Source: Candidatus Muproteobacteria bacterium (GTDB lineage Bacteria; Pseudomonadota; Gammaproteobacteria; Acidiferrobacterales; Sulfurifustaceae). From it: a stretch of DNA of 5,000 nucleotides. Below, piece after piece: positions 1 to 5,000 of the stretch. Position numbers and translations under genes: made by a program. Position 1 is the stretch's first letter; each line of letters begins with the position of its first letter. Under the pieces are notes generated by a model that saw only the letters and a list, made by a program, of their open reading frames with translations, was not told the DNA's origin and made no database searches. The stretch spans positions 1 to 5,000 of the forward strand of contig JAHFQD010000164.1 in NCBI GenBank assembly GCA_023266455.1, written 5' to 3'.

Positions 1-1
1 C

Positions 2-382
2 GACTGGCCGAAAGATCTCGAACTCAAACCGTTGGCGAAACGTGTTGCGGTGCACGATCCCTGCACGTTGGTTAACGTGCAGCGCGCACAACAAGGGCCT
101 TATGCATTGTTGCGGCGTATCCCGCAATTGGAAGTCGCACCGCTACCGGAGAATAAGACCTGCTGCGGCGCCGCTGGCGCTTATCATTTGGAACACTCGG
201 AAATGGCGCAGGCATTGCGCGAAGACAAAATTCGCCACCTCTCACAAGCGGCACCCGACATCCTCGTCACGTCGAACATCGGCTGCGCGATGCATCTGTG
301 CGCCGGCATGCGTCAAGCGGGTATGCACATCGAGACTATGCATCCCATCACGCTGATCGCCAAACAATTGCCGCCGACGTAA
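2..382 (+). CDS. glcF: Glycolate oxidase iron-sulfur subunit GlcF, C-terminal part (5' end outside window)
   Basis: This is the last 126 codons of a gene that enters from the left edge; the frame is open from base 2 and ends at a TAA at 380-382. GlcF is the iron-sulfur subunit of the membrane-associated GlcDEF complex, which oxidises glycolate to glyoxylate and passes electrons towards quinone. The visible part is the second cysteine-rich (CCG) domain: an HDPC motif (Cys at fragment residue 21), the double cysteine CCGAAG (residues 54-55), and SNIGC (Cys 95) near the end, the usual order for this domain. The CCG-[AS]-AG form and the NIGC motif fit GlcF better than LutA/LldE or GlpC relatives, but the two N-terminal 4Fe-4S ferredoxin motifs that would settle this lie outside the window. 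glcD and glcE are expected upstream. The TTG at 32 is an internal codon, not the start. The stop abuts the stop of the convergent gene with no spacer. Confidence 0.88.
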   Translation, partial: DWPKDLELKPLAKRVAVHDPCTLVNVQRAQQGPYALLRRIPQLEVAPLPENKTCCGAAGAYHLEHSEMAQALREDKIRHLSQAAPDILVTSNIGCAMHLCAGMRQAGMHIETMHPITLIAKQLPPT

Positions 383-988
383 TTACAATCCGCGCACATC
401 CGTCATGCCGAAATTCGGGCGATAGGTATATTCGTTATCGGGCACGCCGTTGACCGAGTAGCAGTACGTGAGTTCTTTCATCACATCGGCGTCATCGAAC
501 TTAATCGCCAAAATTAAAATCGTCACGGTGCGGGTGTAACCCTTAATGTTCTCGCCTTTCCAAAACTTCTGTTCGAAGTCGACTGGCACGCCGATCTTCC
601 AGCCCGGGCCGGCGGGAAATTTGATATCCATATCGAAGTAACGCTGTTCGCGGCTATCGTAAACGCGGCCGATGCCTTTTTCGTAAAACGTGAATAGCTG
701 CGCTTTGCCACGATTAAGACGCTTGTACACCAAATACTCGCGCTTCAAATGCGGATGCATCCAAGGCGTCGGCCCTTGAATAGTTTTACTGGTCATGAAA
801 TTTTTATCGACGGCGTGAAATTCTAATTTTTTATTTCCATCCCAAGGAGCGCCGGTCCATAGTTGATACGGGATGTAATAGCTCTGCGTAGTGACGTCGT
901 AAAGATTCGCGCGATACCACGCGCTATCCGTCGCGCGCGCTGGAGAAAAAAACAGTAACCCAATAGCGAAAATAACGCGCTTACACAT
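383..988 (-). CDS. Exported protein of unknown function, 201 aa, with signal peptide
   Basis: I do not recognise this family. The chosen start is the ATG at 988, preceded by a good ribosome binding site (GAGGAG at 995-1000, minus strand, 6 bases away). The frame stays open to 1111, but starting there would put the coding region inside a terminator hairpin. The N-terminus looks like a Sec signal peptide: MCKR, a hydrophobic stretch (residues 5-14), then PARA, with likely cleavage after Ala19. The mature part has about 182 residues and no membrane segment. It is unusually rich in aromatic residues (YYIPYQLW at 37-44, RYFDMDIKF at 116-124, TYCYS at 174-178). Only one cysteine (176) remains after processing, so no internal disulfide is possible. 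A hydrophobic strand (TVTILILAIKF, 154-164) and alternating charged and aromatic residues suggest a mostly beta, periplasmic or secreted fold. The upstream neighbour on the same strand is the beta-helix lipoprotein gene, separated by a terminator. No function can be assigned. Confidence 0.72.
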   Translation of the reverse strand: MCKRVIFAIGLLFFSPARATDSAWYRANLYDVTTQSYYIPYQLWTGAPWDGNKKLEFHAVDKNFMTSKTIQGPTPWMHPHLKREYLVYKRLNRGKAQLFTFYEKGIGRVYDSREQRYFDMDIKFPAGPGWKIGVPVDFEQKFWKGENIKGYTRTVTILILAIKFDDADVMKELTYCYSVNGVPDNEYTYRPNFGMTDVRGL

Positions 989-994
989 GCCCCG

Positions 995-1000
995 CTCCTC
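995..1000 (-). promoter_or_regulatory. Ribosome binding site of the 201-aa exported protein
   Basis: On the minus strand this reads GAGGAG, a strong match to the anti-Shine-Dalgarno complement, six bases before the ATG at 988. It decides the start in favour of 988 over the longer open frame up to 1111, and the predicted protein then begins directly with a signal peptide. The 94 bases between it and the hairpin at 1095-1126 must hold the promoter; they contain an AT-rich patch (1051-1070), but I could not pick out a convincing -35/-10 pair. Confidence 0.75.
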
Positions 1001-1094
1001 TGCGCATCGCGGAGACACGAAGCGCCCGGACAACTTACGATTCTTCGATCTATTCGTACTAATTAAATAGCGTAGCAGCGAGCAACCCCTAAAC

Positions 1095-1126
1095 AAAAAA
1101 TCCCCGCGCAAGGGCGGGGATTTTTT
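1095..1126. terminator. Rho-independent terminator, symmetrical (works on either strand by sequence)
   Basis: A seven-base GC-rich stem (TCCCCGC at 1101-1107 with GCGGGGA at 1114-1120) closes a six-base loop (1108-1113). It is flanked by six A on one side (1095-1100) and six T on the other (1121-1126), so either strand reads stem, loop and U-tract. It lies 15 bases past the minus-strand stop codon at 1142-1144, so its obvious job is to end the lipoprotein transcript. It would also separate that transcript from the exported-protein gene starting at 988. No plus-strand gene ends nearby, so the plus-strand activity may be incidental, or may block antisense transcription reading in from convergent glcF. 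Confidence 0.9.
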
Positions 1127-1141
1127 ATCAAGCCACTTTGA

Positions 1142-2722
1142 TTATGGCCGCGGGATCATCACACTGGTGGACGTACCGTCGATGTTGCCCTGAACGTTAT
1201 TAGTCCACTCGGCAAACGTAGCGCCTGTATTGCTGGCGTAACCGAAATGATTAGGGCCGAGTACATTATTGCGCACAATAAGGCCGTTACCGATCTCAAA
1301 AGCAACGTCGAAAGAACCGAGTGAAATAAAATTCCCTTCGATAATATACCCATTCGTCATCGCGCCGCCCTGCGTAAACAGAACCGCCGTAATAGGTTTC
1401 CAGTAATCGACGTGCTCCTGCCCCGTGGTTGCATCGACACCAGGTTCCAGTCGGTTGTTGCGGACAATCAGTGGACCAGAACCTCCGTAAGGAAAAACAC
1501 CGCCGGTGTGCGCGAGTTCGGGATTAGTCAGTGGCACCCAGTTGTCATGCAACCAGGAATTAGTGATCGTGACATTGTCGCTGCATTCACACATGCCACC
1601 CGTGTTCGCAACGTCAACACGGTCCATCACGATGCTGCAGTTAACACACCCATTCAGGGCGTGCTCGACGAGAGGGGCGTTCGTCTGTCCGCTGACAACC
1701 GGCTCGGGTCGAATAGTGCTGTTGGTAATCGTGATGGTAAGCGGCTGCTGGCCATCGCTGTTGGCGAGAATAGGACGCTGCCCTGAACCAACCGGCGGTG
1801 CGATGATGCTATTCGTGATCGTGACGTGTCCGTAACATCCGGTGCCTAGATACAAAAATCCACGCAGATACACATGATCCAGTACTACATTTCCACAAGC
1901 ATAATAATTGATTGCATACCCATCGGCCGCATTGCCTTCAACTAAGGTGTAACCCGATGGCACGGGAAGCCTTGCATCTCTCCAGTCGTATCGTCCAACC
2001 CCAGGCGCGCCTACCGACCAGCGCGCCGGAAAACTCGCACCCGATGTGGGCGCTTGAGGCGTTGCCGATACCGAACTCGATTTCGTTCCTTCACCGACGC
2101 TATTCGTGGCGCTCACTTGATACGTGTAAGCAGTACCGTTCGTTAAACCGGTGTCTGTGAAATTATTCGAGGTCGGCGATCCAATCACATTCGTACCACG
2201 ATAAATTTTATAACCTGTCGCTCCAGAAACCGCATTCCACCCTAGGAAGACTTGCGCGTTACTCGGCGTCGCGGTAACACCGGTCGGCACCGAGGGGACT
2301 TGCGTTGGAGCTACTGGCTTAGCGGAAACTTGACTCGAGTTGCCGCTCTCTCCAAAGGTGTTCGTCGCCGAAACAACGAAATAATATGTCGTGCCATTCG
2401 TTAAACCGGTGTTGGTGTAACTCGTGCCCATGATTCCCGTCTGCACGTTGGTGTAGGGTCCACCGGACGTCGTCGAGCGTTTTACGTTGTAGCTAGTCAC
2501 ACCGGTAGCGGCGGTCCACGACAAGACGACTTGGGCATTACCTGCACTCGCCGTTAATCCCGTCGGCGCGGACGGCGCTGTCGGTGGAGTCGTGCTAGGC
2601 GGCGGATTATTTTTCGAAGTACTGGAGGAACTGGTGCTACCACCGCTACTACCGCCACAGGCCGTGAGCGACATAACGAGCACGAAGAAAATGAGATTCC
2701 TTATTAACCCTGAGCTATTCAT
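1142..2722 (-). CDS. Lipoprotein with two fibronectin type III domains and a right-handed beta-helix (526 aa)
   Basis: The start is the ATG at 2722, with GAGGGG at 2730-2735 seven bases upstream. The open frame reaches 2899, but only this start places a lipoprotein signal at the N-terminus: hydrophobic residues 6-19, then lipobox LTAC with the lipidated cysteine at 22. A Gly/Ser/Pro-rich flexible linker follows (23-50). Two fibronectin type III domains span about 51-136 and 144-222; each has the typical core Trp (W69, W162), a Tyr-containing strand, an NG-T-x-Y turn (109-113, 195-199) and an SATN strand end. From about 235 the protein is a right-handed parallel beta-helix, with rung-like segments at 279-288, 300-308, 330-338, 364-372, 384-392, 418-426, 459-467 and 481-489, several of the form V-T-I-T-N-S or L-I-V-R-N-N. 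Six cysteines (276, 296, 359, 362, 378, 380) lie in the helix. Likely surface-anchored or periplasm-facing and carbohydrate-related, as such helices often are. The substrate, and whether it is an enzyme or a binding protein, are unknown. Confidence 0.85.
   Translation of the reverse strand: MNSSGLIRNLIFFVLVMSLTACGGSSGGSTSSSSTSKNNPPPSTTPPTAPSAPTGLTASAGNAQVVLSWTAATGVTSYNVKRSTTSGGPYTNVQTGIMGTSYTNTGLTNGTTYYFVVSATNTFGESGNSSQVSAKPVAPTQVPSVPTGVTATPSNAQVFLGWNAVSGATGYKIYRGTNVIGSPTSNNFTDTGLTNGTAYTYQVSATNSVGEGTKSSSVSATPQAPTSGASFPARWSVGAPGVGRYDWRDARLPVPSGYTLVEGNAADGYAINYYACGNVVLDHVYLRGFLYLGTGCYGHVTITNSIIAPPVGSGQRPILANSDGQQPLTITITNSTIRPEPVVSGQTNAPLVEHALNGCVNCSIVMDRVDVANTGGMCECSDNVTITNSWLHDNWVPLTNPELAHTGGVFPYGGSGPLIVRNNRLEPGVDATTGQEHVDYWKPITAVLFTQGGAMTNGYIIEGNFISLGSFDVAFEIGNGLIVRNNVLGPNHFGYASNTGATFAEWTNNVQGNIDGTSTSVMIPRP
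2139..2412 (-). repeat. Paired 16-bp direct repeats marking tandem fibronectin type III units
   Basis: The 16 bases at 2139-2154 recur exactly at 2397-2412, 258 bases apart, which is a whole number of codons (86) and about one fibronectin type III domain. Each copy encodes the same T-G-L-T-N turn, residues 105-109 and 191-195 of the lipoprotein. The rest of the two domains has diverged at both DNA and protein level. The pair is therefore best read as a remnant of an internal domain duplication, or as conservation of a constrained turn, not as a mobile element. Confidence 0.6.
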
Positions 2723-2918
2723 TACCGCCCCCCTCTTATATAAAACCGTAGCCCTACTCGACCACAAAACACGTCGGTTTTCCTGGTCTAACCGATCAAC
2801 ATACAAAAAAGACAGACCTACGCTAGCGTAAGAAAATAGGACGCTTTTCATCGCGACCACACAAATCGTTGAATAGCCAATCTTGTCAGACCGAGACATA
2901 CCTAGGTATGGTTCAGCT
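2723..2918. promoter_or_regulatory. Divergent intergenic region between the lipoprotein gene and coq7
   Basis: This stretch must carry the promoters of two divergently transcribed genes. For coq7 (+), TTGTCA at 2883-2888 and TATGGT at 2907-2912 with an 18-base spacer resemble a sigma-70 promoter, but the -10 match is only four of six. For the lipoprotein gene (-), the AT-rich run at 2737-2745 contains TATATA on the minus strand, but it sits so close to the ribosome binding site that its RNA would have almost no leader, and no good -35 is visible. The one clear structural element is the palindrome at 2819-2830. The minus-strand frame remains open across the region as an upstream extension, but it lacks the lipobox context at its N-terminus and I treat it as non-coding. 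Confidence 0.5.
2819..2830. repeat. Perfect 12-bp palindrome, candidate operator
   Basis: TACGCTAGCGTA reads the same on both strands with no interruption. It lies 96 bases upstream of the lipoprotein start and 88 bases upstream of the coq7 start, roughly central in the divergent intergenic region, where a dimeric regulator controlling one or both genes would be expected to bind. It has no loop bases and no adjoining T-tract, so it is not a terminator. I do not recognise it as the site of a known regulator. Confidence 0.45.
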
Positions 2919-3560
2919 ATGACCCAACGTGACTACTCATTACTCGATCGCGCTTTAGGACATTTCGACGAAGCCTTGCGCACCGTGTTCAGCACGCCGC
3001 AAGCTGCGCGCGCTAATCCCGCCGCTGCGCGCGACGACGGAGAGATAGACGCACACGGGCGCGAACTCACCGGCTGTTTAATGCGCGTCAATCACACCGG
3101 CGAAGTCTGTGCGCAAGCGCTGTACCAAGGACAGGCGTTGACCGCCAAACTTCCCGGCGTACGGCGAAAAATGGAGCAAGCGGCGCAAGAAGAAAACGAT
3201 CATCTCGCCTGGACCGCACAGCGCATACACGAACTCGGCACGCACACGAGTTATCTTAACCCGCTGTGGTACGTCGGTTCATTCGCCCTCGGTGCGACCG
3301 CGGGATTGATCGGCGACAAATGGAGCTTGGGATTTTTAGCCGAAACCGAACGCCAGGTCGTCGAACACCTAAGCGAACACCTCGAACGTCTACCGGAAAA
3401 AGATCAGAAAAGCCGCGCGATCGTCGAACAGATGCGCCAGGACGAAAACCATCACGCCACCACCGCGATCGAAGCCGGTGCGGCGGAACTGCCCGCACCT
3501 ATCAAGCGGCTCATGCGACTGGCGTCTAAAGTCATGACGACCACCGCGCATTGGGTCTAA
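2919..3560 (+). CDS. coq7: Coq7-type 3-demethoxyubiquinol (DMQ) 3-hydroxylase, 213 aa
   Basis: Coq7 is a membrane-associated carboxylate-bridged diiron monooxygenase that adds the last ring hydroxyl in aerobic ubiquinone synthesis, before the final O-methylation by UbiG. The protein is full length for proteobacterial Coq7. The ligand set is complete: Glu62 (in [15 protein letters not shown], a family hallmark), Glu92 with His95 (EENDH), Glu144 (in the AETERQV stretch), and Glu176 with His179 (ENHH). A glycine-rich hydrophobic stretch at 117-140 ([19 protein letters not shown] region) matches the membrane-contacting part of the family. The start at 2919 is chosen because [11 protein letters not shown] aligns with the family N-terminus; the in-frame TTG at 2883 would add 12 unrelated residues. 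The ribosome binding site is weak (AGGT at 2904-2907, 11 bases away). Stop TAA at 3558-3560. Transcribed divergently from the lipoprotein gene; the next gene, an aminopeptidase, follows on the same strand after 75 bases. Confidence 0.95.
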   Translation: MTQRDYSLLDRALGHFDEALRTVFSTPQAARANPAAARDDGEIDAHGRELTGCLMRVNHTGEVCAQALYQGQALTAKLPGVRRKMEQAAQEENDHLAWTAQRIHELGTHTSYLNPLWYVGSFALGATAGLIGDKWSLGFLAETERQVVEHLSEHLERLPEKDQKSRAIVEQMRQDENHHATTAIEAGAAELPAPIKRLMRLASKVMTTTAHWV

Positions 3561-3582
3561 TGTTTCTCTTCTAATGACATTG

Positions 3583-3602
3583 CCTCCGCTTAAAAACGGA
3601 GG
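3583..3602. other. Short inverted repeat between coq7 and the aminopeptidase gene
   Basis: CCTCCG at 3583-3588 pairs perfectly with CGGAGG at 3597-3602 around an eight-base A-rich loop. It begins 22 bases after the coq7 stop, where a terminator could sit, but no T-tract follows on either strand, so it is at best a weak or Rho-assisted terminator or a 3'-end stabilising hairpin. The right arm contains GGAGG but is over 30 bases from the ATG at 3636, too far to act as its ribosome binding site. Confidence 0.4.
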
Positions 3603-3635
3603 AGCCTCACCAAAAGAATTTTCGAGCGATCGCCC

Positions 3636-5000
3636 ATGAAATTACCCAACATTACCTGGCGCTCTGCGCGCCTAAACACCAAAACTTTCGAGTCCGCGGA
3701 CAAGATCATCGTGATCACCACGCGCGACAGCGCGACGCTGAAAAAACTTCCGCACGGTGACACGCTCATCAAACGCTTACAACACGCGGAACGTAAGCTC
3801 GACAACGATCCCTACGTCACCGATTTGCCGAACGCTGCGGGAACACGCATCGGCGTCATCGGCATCGAATCGAAAATCGGCGCGTTCGAATTGCTGGTCG
3901 CCGCGCGACAACTGGTCGCGGCGGTCAATGCCGCCGGTTCGCCGAATGTCGCTGTCGTGACCGTCGGACTCAACGCACGAGATGCGGAGCGTGCGCTGGA
4001 AGCCGTCGTCACCGCCCTGCTCGCGCGCGCGCTGTCGCTGCCGTCGTTCAAGAGCAAACCCGACAAAAGCGTAAAGTTAAAAAATATCGTCCTTGCCGCG
4101 GAACAAAAACCGGCTTGGCTCGCGCGGACGCTGGCCGAGGCGCACGGCAACCATCTTGCCCGCAGCTTAACCGTGTTGCCGCCGAACGAATTGACGCCCG
4201 GCAGCTACCGCAAACGCGTCGAAAAACTCGCACGCGAACACGGTTGGAAGACGAAATTCTATGACGTCAAAAAACTAAAACGCCTCGGCGCCGGCGCGTT
4301 TCTGGCCGTGGCCCAAGGCAGTCCGGAACCCGACGCCGGCATTCTGCACCTGCAATACCGACCGAAGAAAAACGGCGCGCCGACACTAGCGTTAGTCGGC
4401 AAAGGCATTTGCTTCGACACCGGCGGCACCAATTTAAAACCCGCGCGCTACATGCACGGCATGCACGAAGACATGCAAGGCAGCGCCGTGGCGCTCGGCA
4501 CCTTGCTCACGCTGACCGAATTGAAAGTAAATTTCGCCGTCGACTGTTGGTTGGCGTTAGCGCAAAACCACATCGGCCCCAAAGCCTATCGGCAGAACGA
4601 AGTCATCAAAGCCGCGAACGGTACGACCATCGAGATCATGCACACTGACGCCGAGGGCCGCATGGTGCTGGCCGATACACTCACCTTCGCCTCACGCGAA
4701 AAACCAAAACTCCTCATCGACTACGCTACCCTCACCGGTTCCTGCGTCGCGGCGCTTAGCTCGCGCATGAGCGGCGCGTTCACCAACCGTCCAGAATGGA
4801 CCCAAACCATCATCGACGCCGGCGCTGCTTCCGGCGAACGCGTGTGGCCGTTTCCGTTGCCGGACGATTTCGAGAAATCGCTGCGCAGCGAGATCGCCGA
4901 CATCAAACAATGCACCCTCGACAACGACGCCGACCACATCCTCGCGGCGTTGTTCTTAAAGAAATTTATTAGCGGCGATCCGGGATGGATTCACGTGGAT
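3636..5000 (+). CDS. M17-family leucyl aminopeptidase, divergent subfamily (3' end outside window)
   Basis: The frame is open from the ATG at 3636 to the right edge (455 codons, no stop). M17 enzymes are cytosolic, usually hexameric, two-metal peptidases that remove N-terminal residues from peptides. The catalytic set can be placed by spacing against E. coli PepA: Lys256 and Asp261 (VGKGICFDTGG), Lys268 (NLKP), Asp279 (HEDMQG), Asp338, Glu340 and Arg342 (HTDAEGR). All are present, so an active enzyme is likely. Residues 1 to about 170 are the poorly conserved N-terminal domain. The stretch SLTVLPPNELTPGSY (about 177-191) is the usual start of the catalytic domain. Distinctive departures are T in GGTNLKP and DNDADHILAA where PepA has its Gly-Arg-rich segment. 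The final WIHVD matches the W-x-H-x-D near the family C-terminus, so perhaps only a few dozen residues are missing. No strong ribosome binding site is visible, but 3636 is the only ATG after an in-frame stop at 3591-3593. It could be cotranscribed with coq7. Confidence 0.93.
   Translation, partial: MKLPNITWRSARLNTKTFESADKIIVITTRDSATLKKLPHGDTLIKRLQHAERKLDNDPYVTDLPNAAGTRIGVIGIESKIGAFELLVAARQLVAAVNAAGSPNVAVVTVGLNARDAERALEAVVTALLARALSLPSFKSKPDKSVKLKNIVLAAEQKPAWLARTLAEAHGNHLARSLTVLPPNELTPGSYRKRVEKLAREHGWKTKFYDVKKLKRLGAGAFLAVAQGSPEPDAGILHLQYRPKKNGAPTLALVGKGICFDTGGTNLKPARYMHGMHEDMQGSAVALGTLLTLTELKVNFAVDCWLALAQNHIGPKAYRQNEVIKAANGTTIEIMHTDAEGRMVLADTLTFASREKPKLLIDYATLTGSCVAALSSRMSGAFTNRPEWTQTIIDAGAASGERVWPFPLPDDFEKSLRSEIADIKQCTLDNDADHILAALFLKKFISGDPGWIHVD

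Noticed and set aside
411..421. Small inverted repeat CCGAAATTCGG as a terminator for glcF
   Set aside because: The arms are separated by one base, so it cannot form a hairpin of useful size, and no T-tract follows.
989..1111. Longer N-terminus for the 201-aa exported protein, starting at 1111
   Set aside because: It would start inside the terminator hairpin, bury the signal peptide 41 residues into the protein, and ignore the GAGGAG site before the ATG at 988.
1412..2160. Open plus-strand frames within the lipoprotein gene
   Set aside because: They lie opposite a well-supported gene, show no recognisable motif, and read as low-quality antisense shadows.
2723..2899. Longer N-terminus for the lipoprotein, including a start at 2851 with its own hydrophobic stretch
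   Set aside because: It would place the lipobox far from the N-terminus and overlap the coq7 promoter area; the ATG at 2722 has a good ribosome binding site and gives a textbook lipoprotein signal.
2883..2918. TTG start giving coq7 12 extra residues
   Set aside because: The family N-terminus aligns with the ATG at 2919, and there is no ribosome binding site suited to 2883.
3256..3529. Overlapping frames inside coq7, Arg-rich on both strands
   Set aside because: The Arg-rich composition is what out-of-frame reading of GC-rich coding DNA produces; Coq7 motifs occupy the same bases in the true frame.
3590..4233. Minus-strand frames opposite the start of the aminopeptidase gene
   Set aside because: No ribosome binding site or family resemblance; the plus-strand M17 frame spans the region without interruption.
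4692..4939. Two overlapping minus-strand frames near the right edge
   Set aside because: They lie opposite the conserved catalytic domain of the M17 enzyme and overlap each other in different frames.

Overview
The window looks like ordinary chromosomal DNA from an aerobic, ubiquinone-using proteobacterium, most probably a gammaproteobacterium. The taxonomic inference rests on a Coq7-type ubiquinone hydroxylase very like the Pseudomonas protein, a GlcF-type glycolate oxidase subunit, and moderately GC-rich coding sequence. No species can be named from this. I see no rRNA, tRNA, CRISPR array, transposase or phage gene.

Layout. Bases 1-382 (+) are the 3' end of glcF, the iron-sulfur subunit of glycolate oxidase. 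Its stop codon directly abuts the stop codon of a convergent gene (988-383, -) for a 201-residue exported protein I do not recognise. Upstream of that gene is a strong hairpin terminator (1095-1126) that closes the next gene, also on the minus strand (2722-1142). That gene encodes a 526-residue lipoprotein: a lipobox, a low-complexity linker, two fibronectin type III domains and a right-handed beta-helix with six ectodomain cysteines. A 196-bp divergent intergenic region (2723-2918) contains a perfect 12-bp palindrome and separates the lipoprotein gene from coq7 (2919-3560, +). After a 75-bp gap, a divergent M17-family leucyl aminopeptidase begins at 3636 and runs off the right edge with all its metal-binding and catalytic residues visible.

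How the genes relate. The flanking genes are housekeeping functions: glycolate oxidation feeding electrons to the quinone pool, ubiquinone synthesis, and cytosolic peptide turnover. They do not form one pathway. Between them lie two minus-strand genes for exported proteins, locally more AT-rich in places, which look like the accessory part of the window. They are separated by a terminator, so they are probably distinct transcription units. I do not find convincing evidence of a wholly new system. The beta-helix lipoprotein, the orphan exported protein and the divergent aminopeptidase are the parts that deserve a second look.
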